DNA of 64,000 bases from Cohnella baijiui (GTDB lineage: Bacteria > Bacillota > Bacilli > Paenibacillales > Paenibacillaceae): NCBI RefSeq assembly GCF_020731285.1, contig NZ_JAJFOW010000010.1, forward strand, positions 1 through 64,000, read 5' to 3'. The position numbers and the translations under genes are program-made. Below the pieces are notes generated by a model. That model did not search any database, had not been told where the DNA came from, and was given only the letters and a program-made list of their open reading frames with translations. This document shows, piece by piece, positions 44,533 to 52,969 of the stretch. Numbering within the stretch: position 1 is the stretch's first letter; each line of letters opens with the position of its first letter.

Positions 44533-46101
44533 TCAGAGGATGACCCCGTCCTTGAAAATGGCGATCTCGCGAAAGCCGTTCCGCTCGTTCAGCGTCTCTT
44601 GCTCGCCCGAAGCGAGCCGAACGATCTGCGTCCACAGCTCGTCAGCCAACTCTGGCATGCTCCGGTCCGTCAGAAGCCGTCCCGCGTCGAAGTCGATCCA
44701 ATTCCGCTTCCGGCCGGCGAGCTCGCTGTTACTCGAGATCTTGACCGTCGGCACCGGCCCCCCGAACGGCGTCCCCCGGCCGGTCGTGAAGAGCACGAGG
44801 TGCGCGCCGGCGGCGGACAGCGCCGTCACCGAGACGAGATCGTTGCCGGGCGCCTCGAGGAGCGTCAGGCCCGGCTTGCGGATCCGCTCGCCGTACGGCA
44901 CGACGTCCCGCACGATCGCCCGTCCGCCCTTCTGCGTGCAGCCCAGCGACTTTTCCTCGAGCGTCGTGATGCCTCCGGCTTTGTTGCCGGGGGACGGGTT
45001 CTCGTAAATCTCCTGATCGTGACGGACGAAATACTGTTTGAAGTCGTTAATGAGCGAGACGATTTGCCCGAAGACGCCCTCGTCCTCCGCCCGGTTCATC
45101 AGAATCGTCTCCGCGCCGAACATTTCGGGTACCTCGGTGAGAATCGCCGACCCGCCGCAGCCGATGAGTCGATCGGAGACTGCGCCGACGAGCGGATTGG
45201 CCGTAATGCCGGACAAGCCGTCCGAGCCGCCGCATTTGAGGCCCAGCTTCAGCTTCGAGACGGGAACGGGCTCCCGGCGGAACGTCTCCGCGCGGTCGGC
45301 CAGCGCTTCGAGCAGCGCCATGCCCGCTTCCAGCTCATCCTCCTCGTCCTGCGCCCGCATGAACTTGACCCGATCGGGATCATGCGGGCCGATCGCCTCC
45401 CGAAACGCATCGATCTGGTTGTTCTCGCAGCCGAGTCCGACGACGAGCACGCCGGCCGCGTTCGGGTGGTTCACAAGCGAGGCGAGCAGCTTCTGCGTGT
45501 GCACGAGATCGTCGCCCAGCTGCGAGCAGCCGAACGGGTGCGCGAAATGATGGACGCCGTCCACGCGCCCGGCGAATGCGGCTTCGCCCCGCTTGGCGAG
45601 AATTTCGCACGTTTTGTTGATGCAGCCAACGGTGTTGATGATCCAGAGCTCGTTGCGGATGCCGACCTCGCCGTTCGGCCGGACGTATCCCATGAACGTC
45701 CGCTCGAACCCGGCGCCGTCAGGTGCGGCGCCCGCCGAAGCGGCCGCTTCCGTGCCGCCGGTCGGCGCCTCGGCCGAAGTGCCGGCCTGGGACGTTCCCT
45801 CGATCGCGCCGTCCGGTTCGTACGCGTAGTCCAAGATGCCTTTGAGCCCGGTCTCCAGGTTGTGCGTATGCACCCAGACGCCCGGATCCAGATCCGCCTT
45901 GGCCTTGCCGATCGAGTAGCCGAACTTCAGCACGTCCTGTCCCCGGCCGATCGGACGGGTCAGCACCTTGTGCCCTTGGGGCACGTCGTCCGCGACCGCA
46001 ATCGCGCCGCCGTCTTCCAGCGTCAACCTTTCGCCCGCTGCAAACGGGCGCAGGACGATCACGACATGGTCTTGCGGGGTCAGTCGGATCCAATCGTTCA
46101 T
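44533..46101 (-). CDS. uxaA: Altronate dehydratase
   Basis: A 522-residue dehydratase that turns D-altronate into 2-keto-3-deoxygluconate in galacturonate use. The N-terminal SAF domain (residues about 1-95, VWVHTHNLETGLKG) is joined by an Ala/Gly/Thr-rich linker to the large catalytic domain (GYVRPNGEVGIRNELW, HPFGCSQLGDD, GLKCGGSDGLSGITANP). It starts 4 bp after uxaB with GGGAGGAGG in the end of that gene. Confidence 0.92.
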   Translation of the reverse strand: MNDWIRLTPQDHVVIVLRPFAAGERLTLEDGGAIAVADDVPQGHKVLTRPIGRGQDVLKFGYSIGKAKADLDPGVWVHTHNLETGLKGILDYAYEPDGAIEGTSQAGTSAEAPTGGTEAAASAGAAPDGAGFERTFMGYVRPNGEVGIRNELWIINTVGCINKTCEILAKRGEAAFAGRVDGVHHFAHPFGCSQLGDDLVHTQKLLASLVNHPNAAGVLVVGLGCENNQIDAFREAIGPHDPDRVKFMRAQDEEDELEAGMALLEALADRAETFRREPVPVSKLKLGLKCGGSDGLSGITANPLVGAVSDRLIGCGGSAILTEVPEMFGAETILMNRAEDEGVFGQIVSLINDFKQYFVRHDQEIYENPSPGNKAGGITTLEEKSLGCTQKGGRAIVRDVVPYGERIRKPGLTLLEAPGNDLVSVTALSAAGAHLVLFTTGRGTPFGGPVPTVKISSNSELAGRKRNWIDFDAGRLLTDRSMPELADELWTQIVRLASGEQETLNERNGFREIAIFKDGVIL

Positions 46102-46105
46102 GCGG

Positions 46106-47593
46106 TTATGCCTCCTCCCATGTCGCCCAATGGCCCACGACTCGCTCAGCCAGCGCCGGCCAAGCGGACAGATCCTCGCCCCACAGCTCGGCGTCGGCGA
46201 GCAGGCGCCGTACCGTATCGGCGAGCGGCTCGCCCGCCGCGCCCGCCGCCGCCCAATGGGCGGCGACCCGGCCGAGCAGCCGCGCGTCGTCGCGCACTTC
46301 GAATCGCGTGCCGACCAAGGTGTCGGCCACGAACGCGTCGCCGTCGCGCTCGACCCGGTACAGCCGCAGCAGCGCCGCGAAGCCGAGGACGACGCGCTCC
46401 GGCAGCGGCTCGCCGGCTGCCGCGTAGTAAGCCAGCGTCGGCAGCAGGCGCGTCTTGAACTTGCTCAGGCTATTCATCGCAATGTCTGCGAGCCGGTGCC
46501 GGATATGCGGGTTGGCGAACCGCTCGAACACCGTTTCCGCGTAATCGGTCATTTCGTCCGCGGGATAAGGAAGCGCGGGCACGATCTCCTCTCGCACCGC
46601 CTCGCGGACGAACGTCCCCCAGGCGGGGTCGGCCATCAGCTCACGCACGTGCGAGATGCCGTAAAGCAGGCCGATCGGCGTCATGAGCGTATGCGCGCCG
46701 TTCAGGATCCTTACCTTGCGCTGCTGGAACGGCGTCAGATCGTCCACCCAATGGACGTTCAGGCCGGCCCGCGCGAACGGCAGCTCGCGGTCCAGCTCCG
46801 GCTCCGCCTCGATCGCCCACAGATGATAAGGCTCCGCCGTGTCGACCATGGCGTCCGCATAGCCCCATTCATCGAACCAGGCTTCCGCCTGCGCCTCGCC
46901 CGGATGGCCCGTCACGATGCGGTCGACCAGCGAATTCAAAAAGCGGTTGTGCGCGAGTATCCATCTGCGGAACCCTTCGTCCAGCCCCCAATCGGACGCG
47001 TGCTTCAGCACCGCATCGCGCAGCGCGTCTCCGTTGCGCTCCAGCAGCTCGCAAGGCAGCAGGATCAGCCCCTTGTCCGCCGCCCCGCCGAAAGCGCGAT
47101 AGCGGAGATGCAGCAGATGCGCGATCTTCCCCGGGAACGAAGCGATCGGCGCACCGGTCGGCGCGGGCTCTTCCCGGTAGACGAGTCCGGCTTCGGTCGT
47201 GTTCGAGATGACGAAGCGCAGCGACGGGCTGACGGCCAGCGCCTCGAATGCCGCCCAATCCGCATACGGATCCAGCGTCTGCGCGAACACGCTCACGATC
47301 TCAGCTCGCTCTACAGGCACGCCGTCCTCGAGTCCCCGCGTCACGAGCGTGTACAGGCCGTCCTGGGCGGCCAGCGCGGCGATTTTGGGCGCGCCTGCCG
47401 GGCGCGGCTGCGTCACCGCCACACCGCCGGCGAACAGCCCTTGCTTGCGGCAAACGTGGATCATCCAATCCGCGAACCCGCGCAAAAAGTTGCCCTCCCC
47501 GATCTGCAGCACGGCGACGGGTTCTCTCCGGGCCGCTTCGGCGAGTGCCCGGTCCTCGGGACTCAGCGTAGCCATCGTTAACGTAGGGTGCAT
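46106..47593 (-). CDS. uxaB: Tagaturonate reductase
   Basis: A 495-residue mannitol-dehydrogenase-family enzyme that reduces D-tagaturonate to D-altronate with NADH. It has the N-terminal nucleotide region (VLQIGEGNFLRGFADWMI) and a C-terminal catalytic helix set with the Lys of FQQRKVRILNGAHT. The ATG at 47593 has AAAGGAG eight bases upstream. It is the first gene of uxaB-uxaA, divergent from an AraC regulator. Confidence 0.92.
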   Translation of the reverse strand: MHPTLTMATLSPEDRALAEAARREPVAVLQIGEGNFLRGFADWMIHVCRKQGLFAGGVAVTQPRPAGAPKIAALAAQDGLYTLVTRGLEDGVPVERAEIVSVFAQTLDPYADWAAFEALAVSPSLRFVISNTTEAGLVYREEPAPTGAPIASFPGKIAHLLHLRYRAFGGAADKGLILLPCELLERNGDALRDAVLKHASDWGLDEGFRRWILAHNRFLNSLVDRIVTGHPGEAQAEAWFDEWGYADAMVDTAEPYHLWAIEAEPELDRELPFARAGLNVHWVDDLTPFQQRKVRILNGAHTLMTPIGLLYGISHVRELMADPAWGTFVREAVREEIVPALPYPADEMTDYAETVFERFANPHIRHRLADIAMNSLSKFKTRLLPTLAYYAAAGEPLPERVVLGFAALLRLYRVERDGDAFVADTLVGTRFEVRDDARLLGRVAAHWAAAGAAGEPLADTVRRLLADAELWGEDLSAWPALAERVVGHWATWEEA

Positions 47594-47648
47594 TTGCAAA
47601 ACTCCTTTGCGTTTCGTCCGTACAGCTGGATCTAGTGCTTTTATGTTC

Positions 47649-47676
47649 ATTGTAGCAGCCGAAATACATTTTGAAA
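47649..47676 (-). promoter_or_regulatory. Promoter of uxaBA
   Basis: On the minus strand, -35 TTTCAA and extended -10 TGCTACAAT are 16 bp apart. A 10-bp palindrome ATGCGCGCAT lies at about 47677-47686, next to the -35 box. Confidence 0.5.
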
Positions 47677-47766
47677 TGCGCGCATCTTGCGAATAAGTAC
47701 TTTATTTTGATATGTTGAAGACACCTTCGCGCATAGATGAAGAAACGGGAAAGGAGCCTTCCTCCG

Positions 47767-48663
47767 ATGCGCCAGATGCCCAAGCGTCGCTTCTCCGACG
47801 ACCCGCACTTTCCGTTCGATCTCATCCACCGGGACATGAAGCATCCGGATACCGAGCTGCCCGACCATCTCCATGACCGGTACGAGATCGTCTATATTCA
47901 CCAGGGAAAAGGCACTTTTTTTATCGATCAAGCGTTTTTCGAGATGCGCCCGGGCGATCTGTTCGTCATTCCCGGCAATACGATCCACCGCGCCTTCCCG
48001 GACCGTGTTGACCGAATTACTTCGACTGCCGTTTTCTTCGCGCCGTCGCTGCTGTCCCACGCGGAACTGGGGGACGGCTACGAGAGCATGCGGATTTTCG
48101 AGCAAGCGCGGCTCGAGGGGCGCTATCGGCTCGCCGCTTCCTCGCAAGGGGGCACCGAACGCCTTGTGGACAAGATCGCGGATGAGCTCCGGACGCACGC
48201 GCCCGGCTATCGCTTTGCCGTCGTGCTCTTGCTCCAGCGGCTCCTGCTTGGGATGAACCGGACGGCAGCGCCTGAGGATAACGAAGGAGCCGACGTCCAT
48301 ACGAAGCGCGTTGGACCGCATTGGATGCAAGAGATGCTGCGTCATATCGACCGTCATCCGTCCGGCGAGTTGTCGCTGTCCGCCCTTGCGGATCGCGCGG
48401 CCGTGACGCCCGCCCATTTCTCCCGCGTCTTCAAGCAGCTCACCGGCCTGAACGTGACCGAGTACGTCAACGCCAAGCGCATCGCCTGCGCCAAAGAGCT
48501 CCTCGTCGCCACCGACGACAGCGTCGACGCCATCGCCGCACGCTGCGGATACGAGAGCCTGCCCCATTTCCACCGGATGTTCAAGAAACTGTCCGGCATG
48601 ACTCCGGCCGCCTACAAACGCAGCCGGACGCTGCGAGCCGCCCAAGCGCGAGCGGGCGATTGA
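47767..48663 (+). CDS. AraC-family regulator beside uxaBA
   Basis: A 298-residue regulator. The N-terminal cupin (LHDRYEIVYIHQGKGTFFI, MRPGDLFVIPGNTIHR) probably binds a sugar acid. The C-terminal AraC domain is complete (LSALADRAAVTPAHFSRVFKQ; IAARCGYESLPHFHRMFKK). The ATG at 47767 has AAAGGAG ten bases upstream and is preferred over one at 47737 with no site. It lies divergent from uxaB, so it probably controls galacturonate genes. Confidence 0.85.
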   Translation: MRQMPKRRFSDDPHFPFDLIHRDMKHPDTELPDHLHDRYEIVYIHQGKGTFFIDQAFFEMRPGDLFVIPGNTIHRAFPDRVDRITSTAVFFAPSLLSHAELGDGYESMRIFEQARLEGRYRLAASSQGGTERLVDKIADELRTHAPGYRFAVVLLLQRLLLGMNRTAAPEDNEGADVHTKRVGPHWMQEMLRHIDRHPSGELSLSALADRAAVTPAHFSRVFKQLTGLNVTEYVNAKRIACAKELLVATDDSVDAIAARCGYESLPHFHRMFKKLSGMTPAAYKRSRTLRAAQARAGD

Positions 48664-48696
48664 ACGGCGGCGTCACCTGTCATTTCACCGTCAAGA

Positions 48697-48822
48697 AGGA
48701 GTCCTAGGCTCCTTCTTCGCGCTCCATCCGCCTTTCCCCCTCCAAGTAGGAGTCCTGGACTCCTTCTTCGTGCCCCATCCGCCTTTTCGCCGCCATGTAG
48801 GAGTCCTACACTCCTTCTTCGC
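48697..48822. repeat. 51-bp tandem repeat, three copies with short palindromes
   Basis: AGGAGTCCT starts copies at 48697, 48748 and 48799, exactly 51 bp apart. Each is followed by CTCCTTCTTCG and a shared CATCCGCC linker. Copy 2 holds a 17-base palindrome AGGAGTCC-T-GGACTCCT; the others are imperfect. Repeat-derived open frames on the minus strand are not genes. Another imperfect stem (48865-48900) lies just before nrdF ends and may serve as its terminator. Confidence 0.85.
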
Positions 48823-48918
48823 GCAGTCGATGGCCTTCCATCGCCGCGGCGCCCCATGCACAATAGGCCGCTCCCCGAGCCCCTGCTCGCGGAACGGCCT
48901 TTGCCGATATACCGTCAA

Positions 48919-49878
48919 TTAAAAAATAAAGTCTTCGTCGCGCAGCGGCTGGACGTTCGTCGTGCGAACGTAGCCGTTGCCCTTTTTCGAGAAAAAGTCA
49001 TGCTGCTTCGTGCGCGTGCTGATGCCGTTTTGCACGATCGGGTTGATCTCTTCTTCCGGGAAGAGCGGATCGAGTCCGAGGTTCATCATCGCTTTGTTCG
49101 CGTTGTAGCGCAGGAACGACTTCACTTCCTCGGATAGGCCGACCTCCGTGTACAACTGCCCCGTGTAGCGCTCCTCGTTCTCGTGCAGATATCGCAGCAG
49201 CCCCTGCAGCGTCTCGTACGCCGCCTGCTGCTCGTCCTCGTCGAGCTCCGCGTACACTTCCTGCGCGAGAACGCCCACGTACAGGCCGTGGATGCTCTCG
49301 TCGCGCAGGATGAGATCGATGATCTCGCCGCTGCTCGTCATCTTCCCTTGTCCGGCCAGGTACAGCGGATAGAAGAAGCCGCTGTAGAACAGGTAGCTCT
49401 CGAGCAGCACCGAAGCGCCCATCGCGAGGTACAGGTCCTTGCGCGTGTTGATATTGTTATAGTATTGAGAGATCGTCTCCGCCTTCGTCTGCAGGTACGG
49501 ATTCTCTTCGACCCATTTGAAGATGCGGTCGATCTCCTCGGTCGTGGCGAGCGTCGTGAAGATGCTCGAATACGACTTGGCGTGGATCTGCTCCATCATC
49601 GCCATGAAGCCGAGCACCGCCTTGCGCTGCAGGCCTTCGACGTGCTCGAGGATTTTCGGCATGCCGACGCCGCCCTGCACGGTGTCGAGCAGCGTGAGGC
49701 CGCCGAGCACTTTCATGTAGAGGGATCTTTCCTCGTCGGACAATGTCATCCACGACATTTTGTCGTCCGACAGCGGAATCTCCTCGTCGGTCCAGAATTG
49801 CATGATGTTCTGGCTCCAGAACGTCGCCGTAAAATCGTCGTCCGGCCGGTTCCAGTTAACGGCTCTGATCGCGCCCAT
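48919..49878 (-). CDS. nrdF: Class Ib ribonucleotide reductase, beta subunit
   Basis: A 319-residue radical-generating subunit. Metal ligands appear in TLLDTVQGG, FMAMMEQIHAKSYSS (with the radical Tyr in KSYSS), and ILRDESIHGLYVG. It ends with the usual NrdF tail that docks on NrdE (NVQPLRDEDFIF). It needs NrdI to form its Mn-tyrosyl radical. Last gene of nrdI-nrdE-nrdF, 33 bp after nrdE. Confidence 0.95.
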   Translation of the reverse strand: MGAIRAVNWNRPDDDFTATFWSQNIMQFWTDEEIPLSDDKMSWMTLSDEERSLYMKVLGGLTLLDTVQGGVGMPKILEHVEGLQRKAVLGFMAMMEQIHAKSYSSIFTTLATTEEIDRIFKWVEENPYLQTKAETISQYYNNINTRKDLYLAMGASVLLESYLFYSGFFYPLYLAGQGKMTSSGEIIDLILRDESIHGLYVGVLAQEVYAELDEDEQQAAYETLQGLLRYLHENEERYTGQLYTEVGLSEEVKSFLRYNANKAMMNLGLDPLFPEEEINPIVQNGISTRTKQHDFFSKKGNGYVRTTNVQPLRDEDFIF

Positions 49879-49911
49879 GTGCTGATTCTCCTTCGGCGCC
49901 GCTCCGTGGGA

Positions 49912-51996
49912 TTACACGGAGCAGCTGATGCATTCTTCGACGGACAGACGGTTCGTCCGCGTATAGTACAGGGACTTCAAGCCCTTGCGGGAAGCGTAAA
50001 TGTAATAGCGGGCCAGCTGGCGCGTCGTGACGTCGCTGTTGACGTGCAGGACGGTCGAGATGCCTTGGTCGACGTGCGCCTGAATTTCCGCGATCAGATC
50101 CAGCACCTTGAATTGGTCCATCTGATAGGCGGACTTGTAATAGAAGAAGTTGTCCTGCCGCAAAAACGGCATCGGGTAGTACGTGGTCGAGTTCGCGTAG
50201 GTGCGCGTCTCGATCTGTTCGACGATCGGCATGACGCTCGACGTCGCGTTTTGGACGTACGAGATGCTTTGCGTCGGCGCGATCGCGAGGCGGTAGGCAT
50301 GGTACAGGCCGTGCGTCTTCACCTTATCGGCCAGCGCCGCCCAATCCGCCGTCGTCGGGATGGAGATCCCTTCGAACAGCGCCTTCACTTTATCGGTAAC
50401 CGGACGGTAATCCGTCGCGGTATAACGTTCGAAGTAAGTGCCTTTCGCGTATTCGGAGCGCTCGAACCCGTCGAACGTCAGCCCCGTTTCCTTGGCGATC
50501 TCCATGCTTTTTTCGATGGAGTGGAAGTTCATCGTCATGAAGAACGTGCGGGCGAAGTCCTTCGCCTCGTCGCTTTCGTAGGCGATCTTGTTCTTCGCGA
50601 GATAGCCGTGCAGATTCATCGCGCCGAGGCCGACCGAGTGCAGCTCTCGGTTCGCCTTGGCGACGCCCGGCGCGTTCGCGACCGTCGTCATGTCGCTGAC
50701 GGCCGTCAGCGCGGCGATGCCCTCGTGGACCGACTCCTTGATCTTCTTCAGCTCCATGACGTTCGCGATGTTCAGCGAAGCCAGGTTGCAGCTGATGTCG
50801 CGGCGGATGATGTCCGCGTGGCCGTAATCGCCGATCTCGGACGTCTCCTGCAGCTGGAAGATTTCCGTGCACAGGTTGGACATTTTGATGTTGCCGATGT
50901 CCTTCAGGGCATGTCCCTTGTTGGCGTTGCTCCGGTTCATGATGTACGGGTAGCCCGACTCGAGCTGGATCGTCGCGATCTTCACGAGCATGTCGCGCGC
51001 GCTCATAACGACTTTCTTCTTGACGCGGTCGTCCGCAAGCAGCGTGTCGTACATGTCGTCGAGATCCATGTCGTCCATGTGCCGGCCGTACGCCTTGAAT
51101 ACCGTATAAGGGGCGAAAACGTGCAGCGGCTTGTTCTCTTCGGCCAGCTGGTAAAATTTCGAAGGCACGATCAGGCCGATCGACAGCGTCTTGAGACGCG
51201 TCTTTTCGTCGGCGTTGATCTTTTTGCTATCGAGGAATTCCATGACGTCCCAGCCGAAAATGTTGTAGTAGCCTGCGCCGGAGCCTTTGCGCTGACCCAT
51301 CTGGTCGGCGTAGGAGAAGGCATCCTCCATCAGCTTCAACACCGGCATGATGCCTTTGGCGGCGCCTTCGACGCCTTTGATGGACTCGCCGCGGCCGCGC
51401 AGCTTCGACAGGTTGACGGCGACGCCGCCGCCGATCTTGGACAGCTGCATGCACGTGCCGAGCACGTGGTTGATCGAGTTCAGCGCGTCGTCCATTTCGA
51501 GCAGGAAGCACGAAACCATCTCGCCGCGGCGGCTCTTGCCCGCGTTCAGGAACGTCGGCGTTGCCGGTTGGAGGCGCTGCTCCATCATCGAGCGGGCGAG
51601 GACGTACGCCGTGTTAACGTTGCCCCGTCCGAGATACAGCGCCACGATCGCGACGCGGTCCGGGTAGTGCTCCAGGTAAACGCTGCGGTCGTTGCTCTTC
51701 ACCGCGTAGTCGGTGTAGAACTTCGAAGCCGCCATATAGGAAGGAAACGCGAAATGATAGCTGTGCGTGACCTCGTAGATTTCGTCGACTTCCGCTTCGG
51801 TGTAGCGCTCGTAGACGTTCTCGTAATAGTCGTTTTCGATCATGTAGCGCACTTTGGCGCGGTGATCCGTGAAGGACAAGCTTTTGCGTGCCACTTCATC
51901 CATGAACGCATCGACGGCTTCACGGTCCTTGTCCAGTTGGAAGAAACCGTCCGCTCCGCGCTGCATCAACAGGTTGTTCAATTCAATGTGCCGCAA
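49912..51996 (-). CDS. nrdE: Class Ib ribonucleotide reductase, alpha subunit
   Basis: A 694-residue catalytic subunit that reduces ribonucleoside diphosphates. It lacks the N-terminal ATP cone, as expected for class Ib. Active-site parts include the Cys of NLCTEIFQLQ and the C-terminal redox pair in EECISCSV. Length is typical. Its start overlaps the nrdI end by 14 bp. Confidence 0.95.
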   Translation of the reverse strand: MRHIELNNLLMQRGADGFFQLDKDREAVDAFMDEVARKSLSFTDHRAKVRYMIENDYYENVYERYTEAEVDEIYEVTHSYHFAFPSYMAASKFYTDYAVKSNDRSVYLEHYPDRVAIVALYLGRGNVNTAYVLARSMMEQRLQPATPTFLNAGKSRRGEMVSCFLLEMDDALNSINHVLGTCMQLSKIGGGVAVNLSKLRGRGESIKGVEGAAKGIMPVLKLMEDAFSYADQMGQRKGSGAGYYNIFGWDVMEFLDSKKINADEKTRLKTLSIGLIVPSKFYQLAEENKPLHVFAPYTVFKAYGRHMDDMDLDDMYDTLLADDRVKKKVVMSARDMLVKIATIQLESGYPYIMNRSNANKGHALKDIGNIKMSNLCTEIFQLQETSEIGDYGHADIIRRDISCNLASLNIANVMELKKIKESVHEGIAALTAVSDMTTVANAPGVAKANRELHSVGLGAMNLHGYLAKNKIAYESDEAKDFARTFFMTMNFHSIEKSMEIAKETGLTFDGFERSEYAKGTYFERYTATDYRPVTDKVKALFEGISIPTTADWAALADKVKTHGLYHAYRLAIAPTQSISYVQNATSSVMPIVEQIETRTYANSTTYYPMPFLRQDNFFYYKSAYQMDQFKVLDLIAEIQAHVDQGISTVLHVNSDVTTRQLARYYIYASRKGLKSLYYTRTNRLSVEECISCSV

Positions 51997-52342
51997 CTGC
52001 GCTCACCTCCCGCATAAATTGATCCACGTCGCGCTGCGTGCCGGAAAGCTCGAACTTGTGGATGACCGGCACCCCGTACTGCTGTGAAATGGTGTCCGCG
52101 CTGCGCGCGAATCCTTCTCCCCAATTCCGGTTCCCGCTGGCGGAGACGCCGACGAGGTGGCGATGGTTTCGCTGGAGAAAAGAAGCGACCTTCTCCGGCA
52201 CTTGGCCGAAGCCGGTCGTGTACGTCACGAGAACGAAGGGCTCTTCCAGGGTGATCGCCTCGTCGATCTGCACGGCGGGCAGATTCAGCTTGCGAATGAA
52301 CCTCCGAACGTTGCCGGTTTTCGAATCAAAGGCGATGACCAT
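51983..52342 (-). CDS. nrdI: NrdI flavodoxin-like protein
   Basis: A 119-residue flavoprotein that supplies oxidant for the Mn2 cofactor of NrdF. The FMN loop is FDSKTGNVRRF, followed by TYTTGFGQVPE and SASGNRNWGEGFARSAD. The ATG at 52342 has GAGGAG about nine bases upstream. It is the first gene of the operon and lies 3' of a cobalamin riboswitch. Confidence 0.93.
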   Translation of the reverse strand: MVIAFDSKTGNVRRFIRKLNLPAVQIDEAITLEEPFVLVTYTTGFGQVPEKVASFLQRNHRHLVGVSASGNRNWGEGFARSADTISQQYGVPVIHKFELSGTQRDVDQFMREVSAVAAH

Positions 52343-52398
52343 AGCTAAGCTCTCCTCTCGGTATACTTGTCTTTCTCGCGAAACCATGCCATATGAAA

Positions 52399-52433
52399 GG
52401 CGCATCCGGCGGCTTGCTCGAGCCGAATGCGCC
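52399..52433 (-). promoter_or_regulatory. Terminator-like stem between riboswitch and nrdI
   Basis: On the minus strand GGCGCATTCGGC pairs with GCCG...ATGCGCC and is followed by TTTCAT. A second stem (GGCGCG/CGCGCC, 52443-52458) precedes it. One of these probably forms the expression platform of the riboswitch. Confidence 0.5.
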
Positions 52434-52514
52434 GCTTCGGTCGGCGCGAAAACGCGCCGCTTCAGTGCGTAAACCGGACACGCGCCTATACGCCGTAGGG
52501 AACCGTGTCGAGAA

Positions 52515-52700
52515 ACGGGCAGGTATCCTGGCTCAGGATCGACGCTCGCCTCCGCCTTCCCGGTCCGCGTCAAGCGGACCAGTGGCAATTTCGGAAACGA
52601 ACTCCCCTTTACAGTGGCGGGACCGCGCCGGCTTCGCACCGGACTTCCCTATTATGCTCTCGCCCATTCTTACACGCGATTGCACCCGTTCAAACCGATA
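52515..52700 (-). promoter_or_regulatory. Cobalamin (B12) riboswitch upstream of nrdIEF
   Basis: Read on the minus strand, conserved blocks appear in the right order: AGGGAAGTCCGGTGCGAAGCCGG split as GGGAA and CCGGTGCGAAGCCGG, then CCCGCCACTGTAA, GCCACTGG, GGGAAGGC, and the 3' block CCTGAGCCAGGATACCTGCC. This matches the cobalamin riboswitch consensus. High B12 should reduce nrdIEF expression. Confidence 0.9.
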
Positions 52701-52717
52701 TGTAGTTGGTAGTTCAT

Positions 52718-52746
52718 AATTTACATCAAGATATTGTGCATGTCAA
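52718..52746 (-). promoter_or_regulatory. Promoter of the riboswitch-nrdIEF transcript
   Basis: On the minus strand, consensus -35 TTGACA (52741-52746) and -10 TAAATT (52718-52723) are 17 bp apart, just upstream of the riboswitch. Confidence 0.65.
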
Positions 52747-52905
52747 TGGATGGAAGACGCCTATTCTCTCAGAAAAAGGTTCGACATTCCCTCCTCCTCC
52801 GGATCCGTCCTCGCAATCGCACGCGGGACAAGGCTTGTGCAAAATCCTGCTTGCTCGAAAAAAAGTCCTGTCGAATTTTTTCGGTCTTCGTCGATTAGTA
52901 GACGA

Positions 52906-52957
52906 CAAAAAGAGCCCTGCCCCCAGATGTTGTGTCTGGCCGGGGGCAAGGCTTTTC
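52906..52957 (-). terminator. Terminator after the rhamnosidase
   Basis: On the minus strand GCCTTGCCCCC pairs with GGGGGCAGGGC and is followed by TCTTTTTGTC. Confidence 0.78.
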
Positions 52958-52969
52958 ATGAACCGCGCG

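Noticed and set aside
44599..46458. A 619-codon plus-strand frame
   Set aside because: It is the shadow of uxaA.
49183..52017. A 944-codon open frame on the plus strand
   Set aside because: It is the antisense of nrdF and nrdE; GC-rich codon bias keeps it open. The minus-strand products are unmistakable.
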